From assembly GCA_014728765.1 (NCBI GenBank), contig WJLA01000067.1, forward strand, positions 1 through 16,676: DNA of 16,676 nt, in the 5' to 3' direction. This document shows, piece after piece, positions 1-8,203 of this stretch (its first letter is position 1; every line of letters begins with the position of its first letter). The notes beneath the pieces were generated by a model. The model worked only from the letters and a program-made list of their open reading frames with translations, did no database searches and was not told where the DNA came from. The position numbers and the translations under genes were made by a program. The stretch is from Candidatus Peregrinibacteria bacterium. GTDB lineage: Bacteria; Patescibacteriota; Gracilibacteria; UBA1369.

Positions 1-272
1 CCCATGCAATTGTTGGTGATTGAAATCAAGTCTTTTGATAAATATTTCCATTTTTCGATTGGAGTATTGTTAGCTTCATTTTTTAAAGTTTCACAAAGTT
101 CCACTAAAATGTTCAATTCTTGGCAGAGTTTTTCAAGAAAATAAGATGATTTTGCTTGTTCTTCTGCAATTTTTAATTCTTCATCTGAAAGTTCAAAAAC
201 CATTTCATTGTTCGGTTTGGAATCTTCCATATCGAAATCATCCCAACCTGTATCTAGCTCGTCTATTTCCAT
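1..272 (-). CDS. Hypothetical protein, partial (3' end outside window)
   Basis: The minus-strand frame is open from the ATG at 272 to the window edge, giving 90 codons. It starts MEIDELDTGWDDFDMED, is strongly acidic over its first 35 or so residues, and then becomes helical and Lys/Glu-rich with a few cysteines. I do not recognise the family. It lies 53 bp downstream of the PEBP-like gene on the same strand and may be cotranscribed with it. No Shine-Dalgarno site is visible before the start, as for most genes here. The reading frame is clean and the base composition matches the neighbours, so I think the gene is real, but no function can be given. Confidence 0.6.
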   Translation of the reverse strand, partial: MEIDELDTGWDDFDMEDSKPNNEMVFELSDEELKIAEEQAKSSYFLEKLCQELNILVELCETLKNEANNTPIEKWKYLSKDLISITNNCM

Positions 273-325
273 TTTCAATAATTACAAGAAATTGTTTTAC
301 TTATTATTTTTAGTTTTGTAAAGTC

Positions 326-766
326 TTAGATTTTTTTGTATTTTCCCATTATGACTGCTTCATCAATGATGTAACCTTGCATTGCTTTAATTAGGTCTTG
401 TTTTTTGCTGGATGGGGGTATATCCAGCATTTTATCCAATGCAAATAATTTGAAGAAATAGCGATGTTCTCCAAATGGAGGACAAGGCCCGCCATAGCCT
501 GATGTGCCAAAACTGGTAATGCCTTGGGTTGCATAGCTGTTGTCAGTTCCTTCGGCAATGCTGCTTGTTTCAGGTGCGATATTCCAGATTAACCAATGTA
601 CCCAATCACCGTTGGGTGCGTCAGGATCATCACTGATAAGTGCAAGTGAAGCTGTGTTTTTCGGTACATCAGATATGTTAAGTTCAGGTGAAATATCTTC
701 TCCCTGGCAGGTGAATTTTCTGGGAATGTTTTGTTGATGTTGAAAATTTGGACTTGTAATTTGCAT
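326..766 (-). CDS. YbhB/YbcL family PEBP-like (Raf kinase inhibitor-like) protein
   Basis: This 146 aa protein is a complete bacterial phosphatidylethanolamine-binding-protein fold of the YbhB/YbcL type, at the short end of the usual length. The family signatures are in order: DDPDAP at residues 46-51, DWVHW at 54-58 and YGGPCPPFGEHRY at 91-103, which together line the anion/ligand pocket. There is no signal peptide, so it should be cytoplasmic. The physiological ligand of bacterial members is not firmly known. It is divergent from the gene at 825, and the two face-to-face promoters share the 59 bp gap. No Shine-Dalgarno site precedes the ATG; the leader is A-rich. The family call is secure, the role is not. 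Confidence 0.93.
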   Translation of the reverse strand: MQITSPNFQHQQNIPRKFTCQGEDISPELNISDVPKNTASLALISDDPDAPNGDWVHWLIWNIAPETSSIAEGTDNSYATQGITSFGTSGYGGPCPPFGEHRYFFKLFALDKMLDIPPSSKKQDLIKAMQGYIIDEAVIMGKYKKI

Positions 767-771
767 TTTTT

Positions 772-800
772 TTGAAGTTTAATTTTATTTCTGCTATAAT
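772..800 (+). promoter_or_regulatory. Extended -10 promoter for the 825-2921 unit
   Basis: TTGAAG at 772-777, a 17 bp spacer, and TATAAT at 795-800 preceded by TG at 792-793 (TGCTATAAT) form a near-consensus sigma70-type promoter with an extended -10. Transcription would begin near 807, leaving a leader of only about 18 nt before the ATG at 825. Confidence 0.75.
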
Positions 801-810
801 TAAAAGATAA
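782..810 (-). promoter_or_regulatory. Possible promoter for the PEBP-like gene
   Basis: On the minus strand, TTATCT (805-810), a 17 bp spacer and TAAAAT (782-787) lie 15 bp before the ATG at 766. The -35 is poor, so this is tentative. It overlaps the opposing promoter, so the two divergent genes may compete for polymerase. Confidence 0.35.
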
Positions 811-824
811 CTTTATTTTAATAA

Positions 825-1073
825 ATGGCAAGAGAACAGTTGGATAAAAAATTTGGATTTGAGACTTTGGTTTCGAATATGAGGGCATCCAGAGAGCTTC
901 AAAAGACTTTGTCTGATGAAGATTTTGAGTTGATAGAGGAACAAATTAAAGCGGGTAATATGGAAGTTATTTATTTAATAAGAAGAGCATTACAGGTTGA
1001 TGTTGAAGAACCTGTGATTAATGAAAAAGAAATTGTAAAACTCTTCGAAAAAACACTTAATAAACTTAATTAA
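825..1073 (+). CDS. Hypothetical 82 aa protein
   Basis: This small acidic/helical protein begins MAREQLDKKFGF and shows no signal peptide, membrane segment or known motif. I do not recognise the family. It is the first gene of a two-gene unit: its stop is only 6 bp before the start of the 613 aa gene, and a strong extended -10 promoter stands directly upstream, which supports it being a real gene. The close coupling suggests a functional link with the larger partner, for example as a binding partner or regulator, but that is inference from position only. No Shine-Dalgarno site is present; the leader is about 18 nt. Confidence 0.7.
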   Translation: MAREQLDKKFGFETLVSNMRASRELQKTLSDEDFELIEEQIKAGNMEVIYLIRRALQVDVEEPVINEKEIVKLFEKTLNKLN

Positions 1074-1079
1074 ACAAAC

Positions 1080-2921
1080 ATGAGTACTCCTCCGGGATTA
1101 GAAAGGCAAGCAACTGTAGAAGCGGTAAAATTATCGAAAAAACTTTTAAGTGGAGTAGATGATTTGGGTAAAGGTTTACAGCTATTAGGTAAAGAGTTGG
1201 ATGCGCCGGCGAGAATAGCTGGTTCGAAAGCACAAGAGGCTATTCAAAATTATTTAAGATATTGTTCACAAATTGGAAAAAGTCCAGTTAAATCAGAAGC
1301 TTTGCAATTTGCCAGGAGAGAAGTGTATCAGGTTTTATCAAAACTGAGATCGGAAGTGGTTGCTAAACTGGCGGAGCAGGCTAGGATAGCGGCAGAGCAG
1401 GCGGCTAGAGCCGCTGCTCAAGCGAAAAAAACTGAAGCTGCGGCTTCAGCTGCGCAGAAGGCAAAAACAGCAGCTGAGGGTGCCAATAAGACAAAACAAG
1501 CTGCGAGAGCGGCGGCAAATACAAAGAAGGCTGCCGATGCAGCTAAAAAAACTGCAAGTGGTGTTGGTGGGGCCAAGAAGTCAGCGGAAGCTGCTGCCAG
1601 AAGTGCCGGTAGGGCTAAAGAGGCTGTAAAGGCAGTGGTGCGAGTTGGGGATACGGCCATTGATACGTCTAGAGGTTACGTGACTGCGTCTGAGGCGGCC
1701 GGAGCAGGATTGAAGGTTTCCGAAGTTACTTCCAAAACAGGACAAATATTAAAATATGTTAGAGTGGCTGGAAAAGTTCTGCTTGTTTTGGGTGCTATGT
1801 ATGAGGTTTATAACGCATATGACCAATTTCGGGAATTGCAGGAAGCATTAAAAGCCGAATCAAAAGAAGCAAAAGAACAATATGGTGAGGATACTATGAT
1901 AACCAGAATGAGAGTTGCTGATGACACTGTTGCTGATTTGGGAGCGAGAGAACGAGCTCAAATTGCTGCTTCAGCTGAGAAAGTGATGAATCAGGAAGAG
2001 CGAGATAAGCTTTTAATCAGTGCGAGAAATTTTTCTTTGAGACTGCAGCTTGATTTAGAGATGTACCGTCAGCATAGAAGGGTAGATGACAAAACGAAGA
2101 TGGGGTATTTGGATTGGGTGGGTGAAAAAGCAACCGATGTAATAGCATATGCCGGTGGTATGAATACTGGGAAGATTGATCAAAAAATGGATCGAGAGGA
2201 AGACGCGAATATAAATTCCAGAATTGATGAATTAGGTAAAATTAGACAAAAGCTTTTTAAAACTGAACCAAGGACAGACTCTGTCAATGCTTCTATCCGA
2301 TATATTGATGAATTGGTCCATAAAGCCAAGGAAGTTATGCAAAGACAAAAGCGTTTGGATGAAGCTGAATTGAGAGAATTGAGAAAATTAAAGAAAGAGG
2401 CTATCAAAAAGCATAGAGCTGAAAGATTATTTGAGAAGAAAAAGGATGAATTAATAAATATTGTGGCAAGAATCAGTAAAAAGCTGGAAAAGCCGGGTTT
2501 GGATCCTGAAAAAGTGGAAATAATGAGCGCAGCTTTGTCTAAGATTGGAGATCCGGAAAAAATTTCTAAAGCTGATCTTGATATAATGTTGGATGAAGTT
2601 AAGAAAATTGAAAAAGAAGTTGATTTGATATCTGTAGTTAGTAATATTCCCCAAATTATAGTGGGAGAAGTTATGCATCGTTTGAAAAACTCTCAGCACA
2701 GTGGCACTATTCCATATCAAGGAGTGGATTATCGTTTTGAATATGATCAAAAAACTAAGAAAGTGAAAATCAAATCAAGTCCTGACGCTGACCCAAAGGA
2801 ATATGTTTTTGATGGCAAATTTGGATCCGAGGTCAAAGCTGAAGAATCGAATGAAGACAAAATTTCAACAGCTCAAGATTCAGGGGAGGATAGAGATTAT
2901 ATCGATGTTCCTAAATCTTAA
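1080..2921 (+). CDS. Hypothetical 613 aa Ala/Lys-rich helical protein with one hydrophobic segment
   Basis: I recognise no family. Residues 1-95 are helical. Residues about 96-190 form a low-complexity Ala/Lys/Arg tract built from AAxxAKK-like units, resembling the tails of histone-H1-like or long coiled-coil proteins. A hydrophobic segment (VAGKVLLVLGAMYEV) lies near residues 228-242 and could be a single membrane span or a buried helix. Residues about 250-530 are highly charged and probably coiled coil. Near residues 545-590 the pattern changes to alternating strands (PYQGVDYRFEYDQKTKKVKI), which looks like a small beta domain, before an acidic tail. There is no signal peptide. The gene follows the 82 aa gene by 6 bp and is closed by a terminator at 2941. 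A structural, nucleoid or envelope-tethering role is possible but undemonstrated. Confidence 0.75.
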   Translation: MSTPPGLERQATVEAVKLSKKLLSGVDDLGKGLQLLGKELDAPARIAGSKAQEAIQNYLRYCSQIGKSPVKSEALQFARREVYQVLSKLRSEVVAKLAEQARIAAEQAARAAAQAKKTEAAASAAQKAKTAAEGANKTKQAARAAANTKKAADAAKKTASGVGGAKKSAEAAARSAGRAKEAVKAVVRVGDTAIDTSRGYVTASEAAGAGLKVSEVTSKTGQILKYVRVAGKVLLVLGAMYEVYNAYDQFRELQEALKAESKEAKEQYGEDTMITRMRVADDTVADLGARERAQIAASAEKVMNQEERDKLLISARNFSLRLQLDLEMYRQHRRVDDKTKMGYLDWVGEKATDVIAYAGGMNTGKIDQKMDREEDANINSRIDELGKIRQKLFKTEPRTDSVNASIRYIDELVHKAKEVMQRQKRLDEAELRELRKLKKEAIKKHRAERLFEKKKDELINIVARISKKLEKPGLDPEKVEIMSAALSKIGDPEKISKADLDIMLDEVKKIEKEVDLISVVSNIPQIIVGEVMHRLKNSQHSGTIPYQGVDYRFEYDQKTKKVKIKSSPDADPKEYVFDGKFGSEVKAEESNEDKISTAQDSGEDRDYIDVPKS

Positions 2922-2940
2922 TTCAACTTTTCTTAAAATT

Positions 2941-2980
2941 TAGCAAGTATTTTTGATAACATTTTCTTGCTAGTTTTTTT
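2941..2980 (+). terminator. Probable Rho-independent terminator after the 613 aa gene
   Basis: TAGCAAG (2941-2947) pairs perfectly with CTTGCTA (2966-2972) across an 18 nt loop, and a run of seven T follows at 2974-2980. The long loop and AT-containing stem make it weaker than the terminator after nrdJ, but position and T-tract fit. Confidence 0.6.
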
Positions 2981-3007
2981 CTGAAACGCTATTCTGGCTA
3001 AGAACTA

Positions 3008-3036
3008 TTGATTACTATATATAGTGTTCTTATTTA
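3008..3036 (+). promoter_or_regulatory. Candidate nrdJ promoter overlapped by NrdR boxes
   Basis: TTGATT (3008-3013), a 17 bp spacer and TATTTA (3031-3036) make a plausible promoter whose spacer is NrdR box 1. An alternative is TTCTTA (3027-3032), 17 bp, TATATT (3050-3055), whose -10 lies inside box 2. In either case NrdR binding would block polymerase. The leader to the ATG at 3190 would be about 130-150 nt and contains a 7 bp inverted repeat (3108-3114 with 3120-3126) of unknown meaning. Confidence 0.45.
3012..3027 (+). promoter_or_regulatory. NrdR box 1 upstream of nrdJ
   Basis: TTACTATATATAGTGT matches the published NrdR consensus acaCwAtATaTwGtgt at 14 of 16 positions; only the two outermost left bases differ. 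NrdR is the Zn-ribbon/ATP-cone repressor of ribonucleotide reductase genes and senses ATP/dATP. The nrdR gene is not in this window. Confidence 0.85.
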
Positions 3037-3043
3037 TTTTAAT

Positions 3044-3059
3044 ACCCTATATATTGTGA
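3044..3059 (+). promoter_or_regulatory. NrdR box 2 upstream of nrdJ
   Basis: ACCCTATATATTGTGA also matches the NrdR consensus at 14 of 16 positions. It begins exactly 32 bp after box 1 (16 bp gap), about three helical turns, which is the paired arrangement known for NrdR operators. The pairing is the strongest evidence that both sites are real. Confidence 0.85.
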
Positions 3060-3189
3060 AATCATTTATTGAGGGTAGTTGCCTTATCTTAAAGAAAAAG
3101 GTAGTTATGAACAAATAAATTGTTCAAAGAAATAATAAAAAATAAATAAATTATAAAATAAAATTCACAAATTGTAACCCCATAACCAC

Positions 3190-6100
3190 ATGAATGAAAA
3201 CACCACAAAATCAAAAATCAAAAATCCGGGAAAGGGTTTGAAGATTCAAAGAAAATTTACAGAAGCGGATAAAGATGCTTTTGCGGGCTTTGAATTTGAT
3301 TATCGTACTTCAAAGATCACCAATCCGGATGGATCAGTAGTATTTGAAATGAAAAATGTTGAGGTGCCAAAAAGTTGGTCGCAAGTTGCCACTGATATTT
3401 TGGCTCAAAAATATTGTAGAAAAAAAGGTGTACCGCAGAGAAATGAGGCTGGTCAAATTGTTAAAGACTTAAGTGGTAAAGTGGTGTTGGGTTCTGAAAC
3501 TTCAATTAAGCAAGTAGCTAACAGATTGGCTTCGACTTGGAGGCATTGGGGTGAAGGGTATGGATATTTTGAAACGGCGGAAGATGCGCAAAGTTATGAG
3601 GATGAAATGAAATATATGATTACAGCGCAAATTGCCGCACCTAATTCTCCGCAATGGTTTAATACCGGTCTTGCTCATGCATATGGAATAAATGCTGAAG
3701 CTCAGGGGCATTATTTTGTTGATCCTGAAACAGGAGAGTTGGAAAAATCCAAGGATGCTTATACCAGACCACAGCCACATGCTTGTTTTATTCAGGCTGT
3801 TAAAGATGATTTGGTTAATGAAGGTGGAATTTTTGATTTGGTTACAAGAGAAACAAGATTATTTAAATATGGTTCTGGAACAGGCACAAATTTTTCAGCG
3901 ATCAGAGGAGGAAATGAGAATTTGTCAGGAGGAGGAAAATCTTCAGGTTTAATGAGCTTTTTGTCTGTTTTTGATAGAGCGGCGGGAGCGATTAAATCGG
4001 GTGGAACTACCAGAAGAGCGGCAAAAATGGTTTGTCTTGATATGGATCATCCGGAAATTGAAGAGTTTGTGGAATGGAAAGTGATTGAGGAACAAAAAGT
4101 TGCGGCACTTGTTTCCGGTAGTCATATTTGTTATGAAGAATTGAAAAAAATTGTTGATAGTGCCTTTGAAAAGGGAATTGATCCCGAACAAAATGAAGAG
4201 TTAAGACTTTTGATCTATAAAGCTAACAAAAAGCATGTTCCACTTAATTATATCAAAAGAGTGTTAATGCAAATTCAAGATGGTATGAAACCTGAGGAAT
4301 TTGATTTTAGAAAATATGAAACCGATTTTAGGTCAGAAGCATACACAACGGTTGGGGGGCAAAACTCCAACAATTCTGTGCGAGTGCCCAATGATTTTAT
4401 TGAAGCTTTGAAAAATGATGGTGAATGGGCTTTAAGAAACAGAAAAGACGGTGAAATCTATAAAAAGATTTCTGCTAAGAAATTATGGGATAAAATTGCC
4501 TATGCAGCTTGGTCTTGTGCCGATCCTGGGATACAATACGATTCAACTATAAATGAATGGCACACTTGCCCTGAAGATGGAAAAATTAACGCTTCAAATC
4601 CGTGTTCGGAATATATGTTTTTGGATGATACGGCTTGTAATTTGGCATCGCTTAACTTGATCAAATTTTATGATTCTGAAGCTAAAAGGTTTGACATTGA
4701 AGGGTATAAACATGCTATCAGGCTTTGGACAATCACTTTGGAAATTTCCGTTTTGATGGCTCAATTTCCTTCAAAAGAATTGGCGATTAAAAGCTTTGAT
4801 TTTAGAACACTTGGTCTTGGTTATGCCAATATCGGATCACTGTTGATGAAAATGGGAATACCTTACGCTTCTGAAGAAGGTTATTCACTTTGCGGAGCTT
4901 TGACGGCTATTTTGACGGGTGAAGCTTATGCCGCTTCTGCTGAGCTGTCTCGAGAATTGGGTCCTTTTAATAAATATGAAAAGAATAAGAAACATATGCT
5001 CAAGGTTATTAGAAATCATCGTAGAGCAGCTTATAATTCCTCTGAAAATGAATATGAAAAATTGACTGTTAAGCCTCAAGGTATCAATTCTGAATTTGTT
5101 TCGTCAAAGTATTTGAATGCTGCAAAAGAGGCTTGGGATAAGGCGCTTGAGATGGGTGAAAAATATGGATACAGAAATGCCCAAGTTTCTGTGATAGCTC
5201 CCACAGGAACAATTGGTTTGGTGATGGATTGTGATACAACGGGAATTGAGCCTGATTTTGCTCTTGTTAAATTCAAGAAGTTGGTAGGTGGTGGATATTT
5301 CAAGATTGCCAATGCTTCAATTGCGCCCGCTCTAAAAAATCTTGGTTATAGTGAAGCTCAAATCAAGGATATTATCAATTATGTGAAAGGACATGCCACT
5401 TTGGAAGGAAGTCCTCATATCAATGCGAAAAGTTTGCGCAAGAAAGGTTTTACTTCCAAAGAAATTATGATGATTGAAGGGCAACTTGCGACTGTTTTTG
5501 ATATTAAATTTGCTTTTAACAAATATATTTTAGGAGAAGAATTCTTAAAAAATGTTCTTTCGATTTCTGATGAAAACTTAAACGATCCAAGCTTTAACTT
5601 GCTTAAGTCACTTGGTTTTTCGGATCAAGAAATTGCGGAGGCAAATGAATATGTTTGTGGTGCGATGACTGTGGAAGGTGCTCCACATATCAAAGATGAA
5701 GCTCACTTGGCGGTGTTTGATTGTGCCAACAAGTGTGGTAACAAAGGACAAAGATATATTCCTTATATGGGTCACTTGAGAATGATGGCTGCTGCTCAAC
5801 CTTTTATTTCAGGATCTATTTCCAAGACTGTTAATATGCCTGAAGAATCCACACTTAGAGATATTCAAGATGCTTATATGAGAAGTTGGGAATTGATGTT
5901 AAAATGTAATGCCTTATATAGAGACGGTTCAAAATTGAGTCAACCACTTAACACATCTTCTTCTGAGGCTGCTTATGCGGAGCTGTTTAATTTTGCCGAT
6001 TTTGAAGATGTCGATGAAAATAATGGTCCAAAAGAAGTTCAAAAAGTTATTGAAAAAATTGTGGAAAGACCATTACGCAGAAAACTTCCTGATGAAAGAA

Positions 6101-6801
6101 GAAGTTTAACTCATAAGTTTAATATTTCCGGTCATGAAGGTTATATTACAGTTGGTCTTTATGAAGATAATTCTCCGGGTGAAATTTTCATTAATATGAA
6201 TAAAGAAGGTTCTACCATGTCGGGAATAATGGATGCTTTGGCAATTTCACTTTCAATGAATTTGCAATATGGTGTGCCACTGGAAGTTTTGGTTGCCAAA
6301 TATACACATACCAGATTTGAACCTGCTGGAATGACATCCAATCGTGATATCCCAATGGTTAAATCATTGATCGATTATATTGCCAGATGGATGGCTTTAA
6401 AGTTTTTGCCGAAAGACACTGCTAAAAAATATCACAATGCTGATTTGGTGGATCGAGCATATGATCAGGGGACAAGTTTGCTACTTCAAAAAGTTCCGGT
6501 AGAAAATGTTGATGAAGTGACTGATCTGGAAAATTTGACTAAAGCGATTGATGAAGAAAAACAGCTTGTAGCTGCTATTGGTAAAGTTGAGAAAACTTCT
6601 GATGTAGCCGGTTCTTCAAGTTCGGGAAGTGGTGTTTCATCTCATTCAAGAGAATTTGATTTTGGTAAAATGCAGGCTGACCTTGCTTTAAAAGCGTCTG
6701 ATGCGGATGCTCCAAACTGCGCTGAATGTGGAATGACCATGGTTAGAAATGGGGCATGCTATAAGTGCGAAGACTGTGGATCAACCAGTGGATGTAGTTA
6801 G
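3190..6801 (+). CDS. nrdJ: Adenosylcobalamin-dependent (class II) ribonucleoside-diphosphate reductase
   Basis: This 1203 aa enzyme reduces ribonucleotides to deoxyribonucleotides, using a thiyl radical generated from coenzyme B12, so it works with or without oxygen. The catalytic set is intact: C199 (in PHACF), N470-P-C472-S-E474 (NPCSE, with C472 as the radical cysteine) and C483 eleven residues later, the spacing typical of class II. PTGTIG at 671-676 is the phosphate-binding loop. Residues 715-744 and 805-834 form an internal repeat (shared LG.S...I...YV.G..T.EG.PHI), a trait I recall from the large NrdJ form. A TSCPD domain spans about 955-1070. After a Ser-rich linker, a Cys-rich tail (C1177, C1180, C1190, C1193, C1196, C1202) probably binds Zn and relays electrons. 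I see no N-terminal ATP-cone. No Shine-Dalgarno site precedes the ATG. Tandem NrdR boxes lie upstream and a terminator follows. Confidence 0.97.
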   Translation: MNENTTKSKIKNPGKGLKIQRKFTEADKDAFAGFEFDYRTSKITNPDGSVVFEMKNVEVPKSWSQVATDILAQKYCRKKGVPQRNEAGQIVKDLSGKVVLGSETSIKQVANRLASTWRHWGEGYGYFETAEDAQSYEDEMKYMITAQIAAPNSPQWFNTGLAHAYGINAEAQGHYFVDPETGELEKSKDAYTRPQPHACFIQAVKDDLVNEGGIFDLVTRETRLFKYGSGTGTNFSAIRGGNENLSGGGKSSGLMSFLSVFDRAAGAIKSGGTTRRAAKMVCLDMDHPEIEEFVEWKVIEEQKVAALVSGSHICYEELKKIVDSAFEKGIDPEQNEELRLLIYKANKKHVPLNYIKRVLMQIQDGMKPEEFDFRKYETDFRSEAYTTVGGQNSNNSVRVPNDFIEALKNDGEWALRNRKDGEIYKKISAKKLWDKIAYAAWSCADPGIQYDSTINEWHTCPEDGKINASNPCSEYMFLDDTACNLASLNLIKFYDSEAKRFDIEGYKHAIRLWTITLEISVLMAQFPSKELAIKSFDFRTLGLGYANIGSLLMKMGIPYASEEGYSLCGALTAILTGEAYAASAELSRELGPFNKYEKNKKHMLKVIRNHRRAAYNSSENEYEKLTVKPQGINSEFVSSKYLNAAKEAWDKALEMGEKYGYRNAQVSVIAPTGTIGLVMDCDTTGIEPDFALVKFKKLVGGGYFKIANASIAPALKNLGYSEAQIKDIINYVKGHATLEGSPHINAKSLRKKGFTSKEIMMIEGQLATVFDIKFAFNKYILGEEFLKNVLSISDENLNDPSFNLLKSLGFSDQEIAEANEYVCGAMTVEGAPHIKDEAHLAVFDCANKCGNKGQRYIPYMGHLRMMAAAQPFISGSISKTVNMPEESTLRDIQDAYMRSWELMLKCNALYRDGSKLSQPLNTSSSEAAYAELFNFADFEDVDENNGPKEVQKVIEKIVERPLRRKLPDERRSLTHKFNISGHEGYITVGLYEDNSPGEIFINMNKEGSTMSGIMDALAISLSMNLQYGVPLEVLVAKYTHTRFEPAGMTSNRDIPMVKSLIDYIARWMALKFLPKDTAKKYHNADLVDRAYDQGTSLLLQKVPVENVDEVTDLENLTKAIDEEKQLVAAIGKVEKTSDVAGSSSSGSGVSSHSREFDFGKMQADLALKASDADAPNCAECGMTMVRNGACYKCEDCGSTSGCS

Positions 6802-6825
6802 AAATTAATTGAAAATAATAAATAT

Positions 6826-6852
6826 AAACCGCTCAATTAAAGGGCGGTTTTT
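6826..6852 (+). terminator. Rho-independent terminator after nrdJ
   Basis: AAACCGC (6826-6832) pairs with GCGGTTT (6844-6850), extended inward by a T-G wobble and a C-G pair, leaving a 7 nt loop. The stem runs directly into a T-rich tract. It starts 24 bp after the nrdJ stop. Confidence 0.85.
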
Positions 6853-6853
6853 G

Positions 6854-6882
6854 TTTGCGTAATTATTAAATTGTGCTATGAA
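6854..6882 (+). promoter_or_regulatory. Candidate extended -10 promoter for the ATP-grasp-like gene
   Basis: TTTGCG (6854-6859), a 17 bp spacer and TATGAA (6877-6882) preceded by TGC. The layout resembles the promoters at 772-800 and 12362-12390: extended -10 and only 20 bp between the -10 and the ATG, so a leader of about 14 nt. Confidence 0.5.
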
Positions 6883-6902
6883 TATTTTCTGCTTTTATTT
6901 TT

Positions 6903-8201
6903 ATGAGCAAAACATATTTACATTTTGGAGGAGATTTTAAACTAACTTCGCGAGGAGATGTTGCGGTATTGGAAATAAATGGATCAGATAGTGGAACTAA
7001 AGGTGTTGAGGCGTTATATCCGAAATATGAGAGTGATAAAATCAGTAATATTAAAAAATATTATAGCCAAAAACTGAGGATAGTATCAGAGTTAATTGAA
7101 AAAAATACGATAGTGAATGCTCAGGATGTTATGATAAATAGAGGCGAAAGATTAAGAGTTAGAGTGGAAAGACAAATAGATAATATAAATGAGCAGCTAG
7201 AATTGCTTAATCAAATGATAGAGGTTTTGGAGGCTTTTTGTAATATTAATAAGAAACTTGCCAATATTAAAAATTCAATAGAGGGCGAAATAATTGATAG
7301 GTTGGGAGAAAGTGACATGCAATTGGTAAAAGAAGTGTTAATTAGAAAATTGTTTGGAATAACTGGTTATGCTGTTGATCCTGAATTGGGCTTGATTGTA
7401 GAGCTAAACATGGGATCTAATATGCTCAATGTAGATGGTGATGCAAAAATCTATTTAAAAGAATTTTTAGAAAAACTCTATAAAAACAGAATTGTTTGTA
7501 GTAGACAGATTGCAATTAATGAATCTGATCTGGGAGGATATTACTTCTCGGAAAATCATATTTCGATTCCAATTGATGATTCTTTCAGGATGAAATTGAA
7601 TGATCCTGCGATTAATGAAATTACCAAAAATAAATTGAGGCAAAAAAAATATATTTCTGAAAAAGAATCGGTACCATATATTGTTTGGGAAGGAAATGAA
7701 GAAAAATTGAAGCATTTTGTGAATACATTAAAACAATCCAATTCAATTTTGATAAATTTCAGAAAATATCCCTATTTAGTGTTAAAAGCATTTGAAGGGA
7801 TTGGAGGGGATGAAGTTCAAATTGTTAACCATGATGATCGAGATCAGATTTATCAATTCTACGAAAAATATTCGGAAAATATTTTGATAGAAGGTTTTGT
7901 TCCGCCAAGATCAAGTGAATATGATGAAAATATCAGATTTTATACGGAAGGATTTGTTGAGTCGAGACCAGGTAAAAAAAAGCAAATAAGTTTGAGATAT
8001 CATCCAATTATTGAAGCTGCTTATGTTAGAAGATCGTTTTATCCTATTGTTGGAGATGCTACTTTGAATCAAAAATATGTTGTGAACGTAAATAAAGGTG
8101 CGGAAATCAAAACCGCTAATATGTCAGATCAGATAAAAGTCAAGAAAGTCATTAATCGTTTGATTAATAAAATTATTAATGATGTTTTGGTTTTAGATTA
8201 A
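6903..8201 (+). CDS. Putative circularly permuted ATP-grasp enzyme (divergent)
   Basis: This 432 aa protein has no obvious close named family, but motifs fit the ATP-grasp superfamily in permuted order, as in glutathionylspermidine-synthase-like enzymes. At the very N-terminus D11 is followed 13 residues later by LE24-I-N26 (VLEINGSDSG), like the metal-binding D...ExN motif. Residues about 45-150 are a helical, coiled-coil-like insert. The ATP-lid half is near the C-terminus: YLVLK295AFEGIGGDEV resembles the nucleotide-binding Lys and Gly-rich loop, E330 (ILIEGFVPP) the hinge acid, R345 (ENIRFYTEG) the phosphate-contact Arg, then RRSF and NVNKG at 395-399. ATP-grasp enzymes ligate a carboxylate to an amine or thiol through an acyl-phosphate; the substrate here is unknown. 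The metal motif sits so close to residue 1 that it supports this start. The gene is monocistronic, without a Shine-Dalgarno site, and convergent with the 123 aa gene. The gene is certain; the fold assignment is inference from motifs. Confidence 0.6.
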   Translation: MSKTYLHFGGDFKLTSRGDVAVLEINGSDSGTKGVEALYPKYESDKISNIKKYYSQKLRIVSELIEKNTIVNAQDVMINRGERLRVRVERQIDNINEQLELLNQMIEVLEAFCNINKKLANIKNSIEGEIIDRLGESDMQLVKEVLIRKLFGITGYAVDPELGLIVELNMGSNMLNVDGDAKIYLKEFLEKLYKNRIVCSRQIAINESDLGGYYFSENHISIPIDDSFRMKLNDPAINEITKNKLRQKKYISEKESVPYIVWEGNEEKLKHFVNTLKQSNSILINFRKYPYLVLKAFEGIGGDEVQIVNHDDRDQIYQFYEKYSENILIEGFVPPRSSEYDENIRFYTEGFVESRPGKKKQISLRYHPIIEAAYVRRSFYPIVGDATLNQKYVVNVNKGAEIKTANMSDQIKVKKVINRLINKIINDVLVLD

Positions 8202-8203
8202 AA

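Noticed and set aside
3108..3126. LexA/DinR-like box (GAAC...GTTC)
   Set aside because: The half-sites are 9 bp apart instead of the usual 4 bp, and it lies in the nrdJ leader; better seen as a small inverted repeat.
2981..3189. Cobalamin riboswitch in the nrdJ leader
   Set aside because: The enzyme uses B12, but no B12-box-like element or multistem fold is visible; the region is AT-rich and explained by NrdR boxes.
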